Positions 19,911 through 28,308 of a stretch of DNA of 28,308 nt are shown here, piece after piece. A model generated the notes under the pieces. The model was not told the DNA's origin. It saw only the letters and a program-made list of their open reading frames with translations, and did no database searches. The stretch's first letter is position 1, and each line of letters begins with the position of its first letter. This DNA is from Gnetum montanum (Eukaryota; Streptophyta; Gnetopsida; Gnetales; Gnetaceae): contig MNCI01005375.1 of NCBI GenBank assembly GCA_015680685.1, positions 72,887-101,194 on the forward strand. The letters are read 5' to 3'. The translations under genes and the position numbers were made by a program.

Positions 19911-19938
19911 CTAATCCACAATTCTATTGTGATTGCAG
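19911..19938 (+). promoter_or_regulatory. Possible 3' splice site ahead of the third-frame position
   Basis: CTAAT at 19911-19915 fits the plant branch-point consensus, and ATTCTATTGTGATTGCAG ending at 19938 fits a 3' splice site about 25 bases further on. In the inner copy the branch-like CTAAT is kept (15272-15276) but the terminal CAG is changed to TTATTG. The site lies just upstream of where the third frame begins in the inner copy. Confidence 0.45.
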
Positions 19939-20290
19939 AGGGAAGCATGGGTGGAACATGTGGATTGGATGCGGGACTATCCTCACAAAGGATGCAATAG
20001 CAACAACACCATGTGATGAGGACTCTACATGATCATTGAATCTTCTTCCTTGTTCTTCAGCTACGAGAGGGTTGGATGTCAATTTTTTCCAAGGTGTTCT
20101 CTTCTCTTGTCATGAACATCCAATTTTGTAAAAGAGTATAATTTGTACACTTGGGCACTTAGAATCTATTTATTCTATCTACATTAGTTTGTATGTCAAT
20201 CAATAATCCCATACCTACGCAATATTTTGTAAGGAACTTATTCCTTCCATTCTTCACTCAAGGACGAGTTTTCACTCAGTTGTGGGGGTA

Positions 20291-21098
20291 TGATGAATTA
20301 TGTTTTGGCTAGCTTCAATATCGAATCCCAATATGCGATGTCAAATATCTGATATCGTGGGGTATATACTAGCCTATTTATATAGCGCTTGAGCTCATGA
20401 TTTTCATATTAGTTTTTGTCATAGATACCGAAGCTCTTCTAATTTGCTTTCTCTAGAGTTAGAAATTTTTTTGAGTGCCCACAACAGGAATTTGAATGTG
20501 TATGGATCTTTGTTCAAGCACTAATGTACTTGAGTATAGCAGTGTGATGGAAATAAAAATGAATCCTTTTGATAATTCTTACAGCACTGAGAATAGATTA
20601 ATGTTTCCTTTAATGCATTTGATATTCATGCACTTTAATTTAATGCATCTTTATTAAGCAATTAATTTCTAGTTGTTAATGAACACAAGCACAACCACTT
20701 TGAGCATACATGTAGCACTCGGTAACTTGAAAATGCTTAACGTTTGGTAATCCAACAACACTACATGCATTCAGAATGTGTCTAGAGAGTGGAAACAAAA
20801 TTCTGTTAGTCTAGCTAAGTAGTAGACTAATTAGATATTGAATTCCTATACCTTTCATTCTTGTTTTAGGTGATTAAACTTATAAAATATAAAATGATAA
20901 AAATCATATACCTCAGTTGCACTTAACCATATACTTGTACCTCACAAGTGGAACTGAGAAGATAATGATCGTTTCAATTAGATTTCATGTTTTAGAACCA
21001 GTATACTTAAGAACTTTAGGTCTATGGAATTTGACTAGATCGCATGTGAACACTTGTGATTTGTATGGTTGGGTATAGGGGTATCTTGCTGCTCATCA
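20291..21098 (+). repeat. 3' LTR of the outer element
   Basis: It starts TGATGAATTATG after the polypurine tract and ends CTTGCTGCTCATCA. It is related to the inner LTRs over most of its length (shared TTGTATGGTTGGGTATAGGGG, 'cctcagttgcacttaaccatat', 'gtaatccaacaacactac'), but is shorter (808 bp) and clearly more diverged. A TATA-like TATTTATATAG lies at 20378-20388. The 5' LTR is outside the window. Confidence 0.88.
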
Positions 21099-21694
21099 AG
21101 TTTCTTATTGATAATTACACCAAGTATGATGCTTCTCATTTGAATAATGTGGAACTAAAGAGTTAACATTAGAAAGAAAATAATTTTCTTTAAGATTGCA
21201 CCAATCTTCTTTTTCTTGAGAAGACATATTAAGAGGAAGATCACCAAATTTATCTAAATTACTTTCAACCATATTGAAATCACCTCTAATAATTTAAGAA
21301 ACTTTAGGCAAAGAGAAAAAATATTTTCAAACCTCTAATCGATCTTTCAAATTATTAAGAGCATAAATATTACATAGTCAAAAGTCTCCTTTTTCACTAT
21401 GGTAAGTAACCCAAATAACTCTTCTAATGTTATTGAAACTAGAATTCAAAACTTTTTCAATCCAATTTTTATTAACATGAATAACATCTCCTTTATTAAC
21501 TTCATGAGTGGCTAAAAGAACAATGCAATTTTCTAAACTGCATTTACCAACAAAAGTAATATCATGCACTAAAATCTTAATTTCTTATAGGAAAAGAAAT
21601 CTAGAGATAAATGGCAATTTAAAAGATACTCCTCAATAATTTTTGCTTGGGACCTATCGGAAAGGCCTCAAACATTCTACAATAAAACTAACAT
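21099..21694 (-). pseudogene. LINE ORF2, N-terminal endonuclease part, cut by the LTR
   Basis: The minus strand carries the start of an L1-type ORF2. The ATG at 21694 is followed across stops by residues equivalent to the 'WNVRGL' start of plant LINE endonucleases, then GLSDRSQAKIIEEYLLNCHL. The open piece 21378-21569 gives MHDITFVGKCSLENCIVL and WIEKVLNSSFNNIRRVIWV, followed by LCNIYALNNLKDR, then IIRGDFNMVESNLDKFG with the Asp-containing GDFN motif of the apurinic endonuclease fold, and finally EKEDWCNLKENYF and HHTWCNYQ. The frame stops at 21099, where the outer LTR begins, inside the 'TW.N' block. RT and the rest should be beyond the outer element's 5' LTR. Confidence 0.8.
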
Positions 21695-21759
21695 TGAGAT
21701 GTGGGGGAGGAAGCCCTCATCCTTGATTTTCAAGCTCATCATTTGTGTTACAATCCATG

Positions 21760-22440
21760 TTACTAATAAGTACAAAATCATTATTTAATAAAAAAAACAT
21801 TTGTAACAATGGTAGAAGTTGAAAGAGAATGAGATATCTTTGAGGTATTTAAATTGAAAGCAATATTTGTGGGCCTTCTTTGTGTTAAACTAAGTGAAAT
21901 TTATTTGAATCAATATTTCCATTATTGGTCCTCGCTCAAATTTTCTTTTATTTTTTCTAAAAAGGAATTCTCTTTAAATATTAAGATTTTATTATTACCT
22001 TTAAAATTAAAAGGATTAGTAAAAGGTTAAAAACTTGTTGAAGAAGATTTCATATGTGCTTGTTGAAAACCACAATTGTTTGCTTTTTTGTTGTTTTCCT
22101 CAAAAACAACTTTTTTATTAAAAATAAGACAGATTCCAATAACATGACCTTATCCCGCAAATTATAGTATGTAGTTTTGTGAGAAAAATTGATTACCATG
22201 TTTGAGTTTTAATTCTATTTTTCTTTAGTGTAAATTAATCTCTACAAAATCACATTTACACTATACATCATCTAGAAATGCTTTTAACTCTATCTTTAGG
22301 ATTGTGCCATTGTTGCTACCAATAGTGCCAATGTTGCTACCAATCACTTTTAACATATTGAAAAATAAAAGAAATTTTTTAATTCAGTTCAGTTCAACAT
22401 AGAATTTCATAGTAATCAAAAGAATAGGATCAAAATGATA
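21760..22440 (-). pseudogene. LINE ORF1, C-terminal part with zinc-knuckle remnant
   Basis: Upstream of ORF2 on the minus strand, around 22100-22330, translation across stops gives the plant LINE ORF1 pattern: a GSNIGTIGSN-like stretch, LKAFLDDV, C-K-C-D-F-V-E-I-N-L (family 'ARICVEIDL'), KIELKLKHGNQFFSQN and then F-A-G-x-G-H-V-I-G-I-C, a worn CX2CX4HX4C knuckle. Beyond it toward 21760 the sequence is low in recognisable residues, as ORF1 tails usually are. It lies in the same orientation and expected order relative to ORF2. Confidence 0.6.
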
Positions 22441-22540
22441 AAAGTATTAAGGTGATGATGCATAAAAACTTTATGATCCAAGCATTTCTCATTCATTTTT
22501 CTCAACCATTTGAGAGTTAGCCAATTCTATTAGCAAAAAA
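22441..22540. other. Unassigned junction
   Basis: AT-rich sequence between the LINE remnant and the CG-richer island. The LINE may continue here toward its 5' end, but I see no clear motif. Confidence 0.3.
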
Positions 22541-23135
22541 GATTCCGAAAAAAATAATGACCACGCAAACCATTAACTCCATAACGGCATTGTTTTTGCA
22601 ACAAAAATGTGTTGCCCATTTATTTCCATCTGTGATTGCTTGTCGGTGGCTGAATATGTATTTTTGCCTCCAAATCGGTACTATTTTTCTGCAGCATCGG
22701 ATGCTTACTCTCTTCAGGTAATCATCATTTTATTTCATTTTCTCTTATCATTTTTCTTTACTCTTCTTTTTTCAAAACTCTTCCTGGTCTACCTATTCCA
22801 TTCTGCATGTGTGATTCAGGTTTTACTGATTTTCGTAAGTCTCTACGCGCTCTTTGTTGCTGCACTTTAGCAATTATAGGCTTTCTTTTGATTATACAGT
22901 TGTTTCCACTAAACCCATTGACGCCCTAGCTTCCTCTATCGTCCGATGCTTGTCCTTTAAGGCTTATAAAACAGTTCCTTCTTATATACAAAATTGTTTT
23001 CCGTTTTTCATTATACATAATCTTTTCGCGTTCTTGCTCTTGCTTATTTGGTTCGCATTTAATGCTGTAGCAGCAGTTGGTTAGGACTGAAGAATTTCAT
23101 ATTGTCTTGTTTAACAGTATCGGCTGCAACATGGC

Positions 23136-23440
23136 ATTGCATGCTTTATCTGACAGCACGAGATTCCAGTGAAAACTTCTATCACAAAATATGCAAACAG
23201 AATATGCAACATTCACATTTGGCATTGCATGCTTATCTGACAACGCTAGATTCCAGTGGAAACATTTTCCATTGCATCCTTATCTGACAGCGAGAGATTC
23301 CAGTGGAAACATTGCCCACGAGAGATTCCAGTGGAAACATTGCCCATTGCATGCTTATCTGACAACGCTACATTCCAGTGGAAACATTTTCCATTGCATG
23401 CTTATCTGACAGCACGAGATTCCAGTGGAAACTTGTATAA
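23136..23440. repeat. 47-bp tandem array with two alternating unit types
   Basis: Units starting ATTGCATGC (one ATTGCATCC) lie at 23136, 23224, 23271, 23346 and 23393. Spacings of 47 bp occur twice; the 75-bp spacing is 47 plus an exact 28-bp tandem duplication (23291-23318 and 23319-23346). All units share TATCTGACA and ATTCCAGTGGAAAC. They alternate between a type with ACGCTAGA/ACGCTACA and a type with GCACGAGA/GCGAGAGA. The first unit is separated from the second by about 40 bases of other sequence. The three overlapping frames through here are repeats of the repeat, not genes. Confidence 0.85.
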
Positions 23441-23810
23441 CAGGATATGAGTACTAGTGAGGAGTTTACCTTCTTGTTTTTGTCTTCCTTGTCACGCAGA
23501 CGTGAATCCGCAATGAAGTCCAAATTTTGATATGGGAAAAGGCTGGACGGTTAGGGTACTTGAAGGTGTTTGGCTTTGATTTTGAAGGAGAATCCCACTG
23601 GATGCCATTTGTGCACGTTCTTACAAGCTTCAGTCATTTCTTATGTTGATGTAGTTATTAATTTGTGTATGGACAAAGGATCTTACCTCGCTGGGTGCGC
23701 TGCGCTTACGGGGTCGGTCCAAAATATAATAAAGATCAATGTTTTTTGGTGCGCAGGTTTACCTGCCTTGGGCGTTTGGACGCTCACTGTCTCTCCGGTT
23801 TGACTTCTTT

Positions 23811-23882
23811 TTCATTTAGCATTTAGTTATTTCCCAGATAACGCATTTCATTTAGCATTTAGTTATTTCGCTGATAAGGCAA
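23811..23882. repeat. 36-bp tandem duplication
   Basis: TTCATTTAGCATTTAGTTAT begins at 23811 and again at 23847; the two 36-bp units differ at a few bases near their ends. Confidence 0.85.
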
Positions 23883-24382
23883 GTACCGATTAAATTGATA
23901 TTTTGATATTTCGGCCCGAATATCGAGATGAATGTGGGGGCTTGATCATGAGATCTTCAGGCCGAGTACCGACTGACAATAGCAGTTACGCTTCCTCTGC
24001 AGGAGCAGTTGTTCTTTAGATTCAAAATTTAAGTATTCGATTGTCATTTCTGGACAGGGTACTAGTCAATTTTGTTTTTGTTATCTATTATAGCTGTTCT
24101 GGGTGGTGGGAGCGTAGCGTTCGAATTTGCAGCTGCAACGTTGTCTTAAAAGCGTTGGAAACTAAGTCGCCGTGGAAGAACTTGCATTGGCCTCACAATT
24201 GCGCAAGGCACTCTGTTTTTGGCTTCGGTGTTTGAAGAGAAGACCCTTCTCATACGTTGTCACTCAATTCTCGAGTAAATAATGTGCACAATCAACGCGA
24301 GACGAAAGTTTGTGCAGCTTTTTCCCTATTCGCTTTGTTCCTATTCGCAAGGCCTTTACACCGAAGATGATCTTAACTACGC

Positions 24383-24406
24383 ACGCCTAATAAGACGCCT
24401 AATAAG
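24383..24406. repeat. 12-bp exact tandem duplication
   Basis: ACGCCTAATAAG occurs twice in direct succession. Confidence 0.9.
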
Positions 24407-24800
24407 AGGACCTGAAGCATTTTTTATGTAAATGTTGATGTGTTCTCTTAGGTTACTTAAGAGCTGTTACGACGCAAAAAGTATTTCTTTAAATTCAGGG
24501 ACCTTTTAGTGAGTGAAAGTTGCTTTGTGGTTTTTTTAACACCAACGAAGTCCTGTTTTTGTAGTGGCCGGCTCACGAGAAAGCGAAGGCTACTTTTTTT
24601 GGACAAATACTAAATTACGTCCAGTTCATTGTTTGGTTCTATTGTACAATACTCAAACTAGATGCATGGATTAAGGTTCTTGCATCGATCTCCCATCTGA
24701 TTTTTGCACCGTGGGATCGTTAACTTTTTTCAATGACGGCCGAGTTCTGAAAGTACCAGATAATAACTTATATGCCTAATGGTGTTGTGTGCTCTCTGTC

Positions 24801-25734
24801 GATATTCAAAGGTAATGGACTGGCCGTCTTGTTATATTTGATACCTTTTAATTCAAAATCTTACCGTGAATGGTAGTCTTGAATTTATGGTTTCCTTGGC
24901 TTATCTATGTGTGCTAAACAAAACCTTTAAAATTTAGTTTTAAATACTGAAACTAAAAATTTTACTTTCCATCACTTTGGGATCATTTAGATTCCTTGGA
25001 TATATCTCATTAGTTTCAGAATTTCTTTTATAATTTTTTTTAATTTATAACTCAATATTACTTGGTAGAATCAAATCTTGGGTTACAAGGCCAACACCTC
25101 ATTGTTTCAGTAAGTTAATTTTGCAAAAAAATTTGGCTGAATTAAGGAAATATTTATTTAATATTTCTTGTAAGTTTTTAAAACTTTCCTTGAATGCCGG
25201 ATTTGGTGTACCATAGTTTGTGAATTTAGGGGCATCGTGGAAGACATTGACTTGTATACAGGTATTATGAATGGTCCAACTTCAATGGCCTACTTGAAAG
25301 GTGCTATCTTTTTAGTTGCCATATTTTATGGTGAATGGTGTTGTATTATTAAATATCAGAATTAATACTTCTGGGTGCATCCAATTGATGCATGGTGTTC
25401 ATCAAGTTTGACTAATGATTTTGTGTCAAGAGGGGTTTAACTTAAATTCTATGGCATTAAGTACCTGTTTCAAAACTTCATGGTTTGCTTGTGGGTTTCT
25501 GTTTTCAACTTGCTGGGATGCAAGGTAAATAAATGTAGATGTATATTTTGCAGCTGTTCGAAAAAACAACACGAAGAAACAACACTTTAAAGGAGATTAT
25601 TTTAAATGCTTTATCATGTAACTTTGTCTTGCTTACTAAGCAAGATTAATGTAGCATTTGTAGGGTCATTTTTCTTGTAATTTTATCAATTCATAGGAAT
25701 TAATTCATGTATACAATCTTCAATTGATACTATT
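24801..25734. other. AT-rich non-coding stretch
   Basis: No frame, RNA or repeat family is recognised. The CG content falls back toward that of the flanks. It may be an intron, intergenic DNA or an unknown diverged repeat. Confidence 0.4.
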
Positions 25735-26170
25735 CAAACATTTCTTGCACCATTTCTTGCACCACTAAAAGAAGCCTTCTTGTCAAAGTTCCAAGGTCTT
25801 CCCAAAATGACATCAACATAATCAAGTGGAAGAATGTCATAATGTACCTTGTCTTTAAAGGAACTAATTTTGAAAGACAAAATATACTTCTCCTTCACTT
25901 ATTTGAAATCCATTGAATTCTATAGGGCCTAGGGTATGGAAATGTCTTCAAGCTAATCTTAGAAATAGCCTTTTAAGAAATCACATTTTCTATAGCACCA
26001 CCATTAATCAAAATGTGTATCCATTTACCACTATCAAGACACCTAGTGTCAATCCTAAAGAGTAGTTTTCCCATAGGATCCTCATTATTATTCACGATTT
26101 CCATAATGTTGCAATAACTAATTTTAGTTATATCTTCAATTTTAAAATTATGAGAATTACCTTCAGTGGA
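25735..26170 (-). pseudogene. Protease start of a chromovirus-like gypsy element, truncated
   Basis: The minus strand reads, after DTRCLDSGKWIHIL, the protease core INGGAIENVIS, where chromovirus-type proteases have DGGSCENVVS; the catalytic Asp has become Asn (codon at 26003-26005 on the plus coordinates), again a G-to-A change. It continues AISKISLKTFPYPRPYRIQW, the HPxPYKIQWL block of the family, and, with shifts, a 'DVILGRPW' equivalent around 25770-25790. Homology stops at about 25735, close to a 12-bp exact tandem duplication (CATTTCTTGCAC at 25739-25762). RT, RNase H and integrase are absent, so the element is truncated here. Confidence 0.75.
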
Positions 26171-27341
26171 GGATTCTCCCTCTTTTAAGGTTTGAAGTTC
26201 CTTTCCTTTGGAGATATTTTGCTTTTTACACTTCTATTGCTTGTGTTCCTTTCTACCATAGTTGAAATATTGAAGTTTGGATGCATAGCTATTACTTTCT
26301 ATTTCCATTGTTGGAGTAGTCTTTCATGGAATCTTAGATCTCCTTAGACTTCTATTGATTCTCCTTGTGTCTCCTTTGGCATTTCCCTTTTTCTTGGCTT
26401 CTTTCTTATCATTAGAATCATTGAAGTCTTTGCCATTAGAAGATTTAGGATCTCTATCATAGCCTTGGAGTCTCTTCTTAGCCTTAGAAGCCAACTCAAA
26501 AGCCTCATCCAATGTTTGGGGCTTATAAAAGGTTAGCTCTTGTTAATACTCCCTTTTAAGTTTTCCTTGAAAGTTTGATGTTTGCTCATAGTCATTCAAA
26601 TGAACTTTTGTAACCTTGAAAGCCTTCTAAAAATCCATGTAGGAGTCCTCATACTCTTATCATTCTACCTTAGGTATTTTAATTTTTGGATGTCTTCTTA
26701 TCTATGAGAAGTCTTCTCAAGTTTTTGATTGAGACCTATCCTTGATATGAGTGTTATTTTACATCTTGTAAAAATGACTTTGCTTCTCCTATATAAGTGT
26801 CATGCTTTCCAATTTGGTTTTAGCATATGACACCTTTTGATGATTTTCTACATATTCAAGTTCAAAGTACTTGTTAATCATTTTAATCCAAGAGAGGAAA
26901 GATTCAATTCCTTTCATGCCCTTGAAGGAGTTGACCTCAACATGTGGTATTCTTGAAGCATGTCTAAAAGCTTTTGCAAGAGTGACTTCATTTCCTTCAC
27001 TTTGCTTCCTTTGAGGCTTAGAAGAGATCTTTTTCCTTGTTTAAGAAAACATGAAACCTTGAGACTTATTTTCAGCACTAGGAGCTCGAAGAAAAGCATG
27101 ACCTTGATCTTCTCCTTCTTCAAAGCCTTCATTGTTAAAAGGAAGATCATGTTCAAGGAATTTCATTGATGAACGTCTTGATGAAGAATTGCATGAATTA
27201 TACCCTTACTTAGATTCTTTTGGTGATGCAACATATCCTTTGTTCTCTTCAATCTTTCTAAGTTTCTCAAAAATGACCTTGAGATCTTTTCTCATTCATG
27301 TTTCTTAACAAAGCTTGAACTATATTATTTTTTGGAGGCAT
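26171..27341 (-). pseudogene. gag of the chromovirus-like element, broken
   Basis: The start codon at 27341 gives MPPKNNIVQALLRNMNEKRS. The gag core appears around 26730-26930 as FKGMKGIESFLSWIKMINKY, FELEYVENHQKVSYAKTKLE, fitting the 'F.G..dp..fL.Wi..ie..F' pattern. An open piece at 26324-26512 has TLDEAFELASKAKKRLQ, the usual C-terminal helix, followed by a Lys/Asn/Asp-rich tail. A zinc knuckle remnant near 26229-26272 reads YFNYGRKEHKQ.KC, where CFKCGRKGHKQ..C would be expected; both first Cys are Tyr. It lies downstream of a primer site and LTR on the same strand. Confidence 0.75.
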
Positions 27342-27686
27342 GATAGAAATTATTCAAAATGATATGTTTCATAAAATTTTACAAGGAAAGGTGAAATATT
27401 CAAGAATGCTCAAGGAATAAAAGTAGGAATGCTCAAATCTTATAAGAAATGAGTTTATATCTTCAAATCCTAGCTATTTCCAGCCCATGGATGTTCAATT
27501 CTACAATTATCTTCAAATTCTAGAAATATATGACAAACTTAGGAATTAATAGGAAAAATTTTAAACCCTAAGATGAGTGGAATAAGTAGCAAGAGAGAAT
27601 TCACTTGAGCATGCGAATTTGAAGTGATTCTTTGCAATTGAGATGAGAAATATCTACTTGAATGCAATTTTCTTCAATTCCAAGCC
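27342..27686 (-). other. Untranslated leader of the chromovirus-like element
   Basis: AT-rich sequence between the primer site and the gag start, with no frame or repeat of note. Confidence 0.5.
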
Positions 27687-27698
27687 AATTTGATATCA
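27687..27698 (-). promoter_or_regulatory. Primer-binding site, decayed initiator-Met type
   Basis: On the minus strand TGATATCAAATT aligns with TGGTATCAGAGC, the site complementary to the initiator Met tRNA used by most non-Athila plant gypsy elements: 8 of 12 match, with three of the four differences transitions. It is a few bases from the LTR border, in the expected place. Confidence 0.5.
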
Positions 27699-27704
27699 AT
27701 CTAA

Positions 27705-28308
27705 TGAAGCTCTTCCTTGGATTCCATAGTCCAAGCTCTCTCAATTTTAATAATAGAAAATTTGAATAAGAAAAAATGAAATCTTTATTCTTATGTAAAT
27801 GGAAAATTTATAGCAAAAAGGAAGCACACATTTCCAAGGAAAAACAAGAGATTCAATCCAATCCTCATACACACTCAATGAAAGAAATCACACTTACACA
27901 AGGATGATGATCAAGGCACTTGGTCAAGTATCTATCTCTCTACTCTTTTCTTGCAACTTACCTCTCACTCCTTAACTCTTTTTCTCTCCCTAGACTCTAC
28001 TAACCCAATTGAAGGCTTAAGAGTTCTATTTATACCTTCATCATTGTCTCTTCATCCTTTCCCCCTTAATTGCAAAATTTAAATCTTTAAAAATTCATAA
28101 GAAAATGTCTCATGTTCATCTAAAAAATCTTGGAGGATAGTATGACATCTTGCCCAAACATTGGTGGTTTTAGAGGAGACATCTAGATTTAGGCTAAGAT
28201 GTCTTGAGTTTAGTGGAGATGTCTTGGACTCATTGTTTTGGCATACCTAGGATGTATAGAATAAAGCTAAGATATCTAGAAAATACTTGAGACATATGGT
28301 ATGCAACT
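27705..28308 (-). repeat. 5' LTR of the chromovirus-like element, partial
   Basis: It is inferred from the CA end (27705-27706 on the minus strand) next to the primer site and from a TATA box within. The other LTR end is off the right edge. The right part of the window has several copies of 'gatgtc(t)tg' (28143-28230) that could be promoter-region subrepeats. Confidence 0.6.
28026..28036 (-). promoter_or_regulatory. TATA box in the partial LTR
   Basis: GGTATAAATAG on the minus strand is a strong plant TATA match, about 320 bases upstream of the LTR end, a sensible U3/R position. Confidence 0.6.

Larger units (their letters stand above)
19317..20290 (+). mobile_element. Outer element, 3' internal part to the polypurine tract
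   Basis: It resumes the outer element after the nested copy: GAACTCCATTCC matches inner 14224, and the segment 19490-19620 matches inner 14380-14500. It then matches inner 15200-15300 and, after a short unmatched part, inner 18216-18393. The third frame present in the inner element is missing here: only about 180 bases stand between the two matches where the inner copy has 2.9 kb. The region ends in TTGTGGGGGTA, a good polypurine tract, directly before the LTR. Confidence 0.85.
22541..24800. other. CG-retaining island, no gene identified
   Basis: The composition differs sharply from the flanks: CG dinucleotides are frequent (five within 23687-23722), where the retroelement parts have nearly none. 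Splice-like signals are present, for example CTTCAG/GTAATC at 22717/22718, GTGATTCAG at 22811-22819, TCTGCAG near 24001 and TCTCTTAG near 24450. A short frame from the ATG at 22557 runs to the first of these donors. The small frames at 22607-22870, 23570-23803 and 24041-24235 match no family I know. It could be a low-copy gene edge, an untranslated exon region or a young non-autonomous repeat. Confidence 0.4.

Noticed and set aside
22557-22834. Short exon-like frame with donor at 22718 and acceptor at 22819
   Set aside because: A second intron needed to continue the frame would be only about 36 bases, too short for a plant intron, and the peptide matches nothing I know. Kept only as part of the island description.
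23136-23440. CRISPR-like array
   Set aside because: The units are contiguous and similar over their whole length, without unique spacers, and the context is plant nuclear DNA.
23102-23450. Three overlapping small frames with repeated SSGN or FQWKH peptides
   Set aside because: They are translations of the 47-bp tandem array in different frames, not a repeat protein.
26960-27169. Plus-strand frame of 69 codons
   Set aside because: It is opposite the minus-strand gag, and its residues reflect the reverse complement of Lys/Glu-rich codons.

Overview
The window looks like repeat-rich nuclear DNA from a seed plant with a large genome. It is AT-rich and carries no intact long reading frame. Almost everything recognisable is decayed plant retrotransposon: two Ty3/gypsy copies of the Athila/Tat type, one chromovirus-like gypsy fragment and one L1-type LINE fragment. 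The age and nesting would fit a conifer or other gymnosperm, but nothing here proves the species.

Layout. Bases 1-1145 hold a degenerate tandem array of about six units with a period near 193 bp, each with a palindromic core. Bases 1146-5915 are the left visible part of an old ('outer') Athila-like element: reverse transcriptase, RNase H, a deleted integrase and a 3' spacer that contains a foreign block at 3790-5187. A second element of the same family (the 'inner' one, 5916-19311) sits inside it, with two LTRs, a tRNA-Asp-type primer site, gag, protease, RT, RNase H, integrase, a long spacer and a third frame of about 2.9 kb (15347-18215) that reads as a plant-transposon-type domain followed by a long coiled coil. 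The outer element resumes at 19317 and ends with its 3' LTR at 20291-21098. Joining the two outer halves restores an alignment to the inner element's own sequence, so the nesting order is clear.

The outer element had itself landed in a LINE, whose ORF1 end and ORF2 endonuclease start lie on the minus strand at 21099-22440. The other half of that LINE should lie left of the window. From about 22541 to 24800 the composition changes: many more CG dinucleotides, splice-like signals and a 47-bp tandem array, but no gene I can name. From 25735 to the right end the minus strand carries the 5' part of a chromovirus-like element: an LTR running off the window, an initiator-Met-type primer site, gag and the beginning of protease.

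All coding regions are pseudogenes. Their stops and lost catalytic residues are mostly explained by C-to-T or G-to-A changes, as expected of long-methylated silent repeats. No working gene system is supported. The most interesting items are the third frame of the inner element (absent from its sister copy, and preceded by a splice-acceptor-like site in that sister), the 193-bp palindromic array, and the CG-retaining island with its 47-bp repeats.
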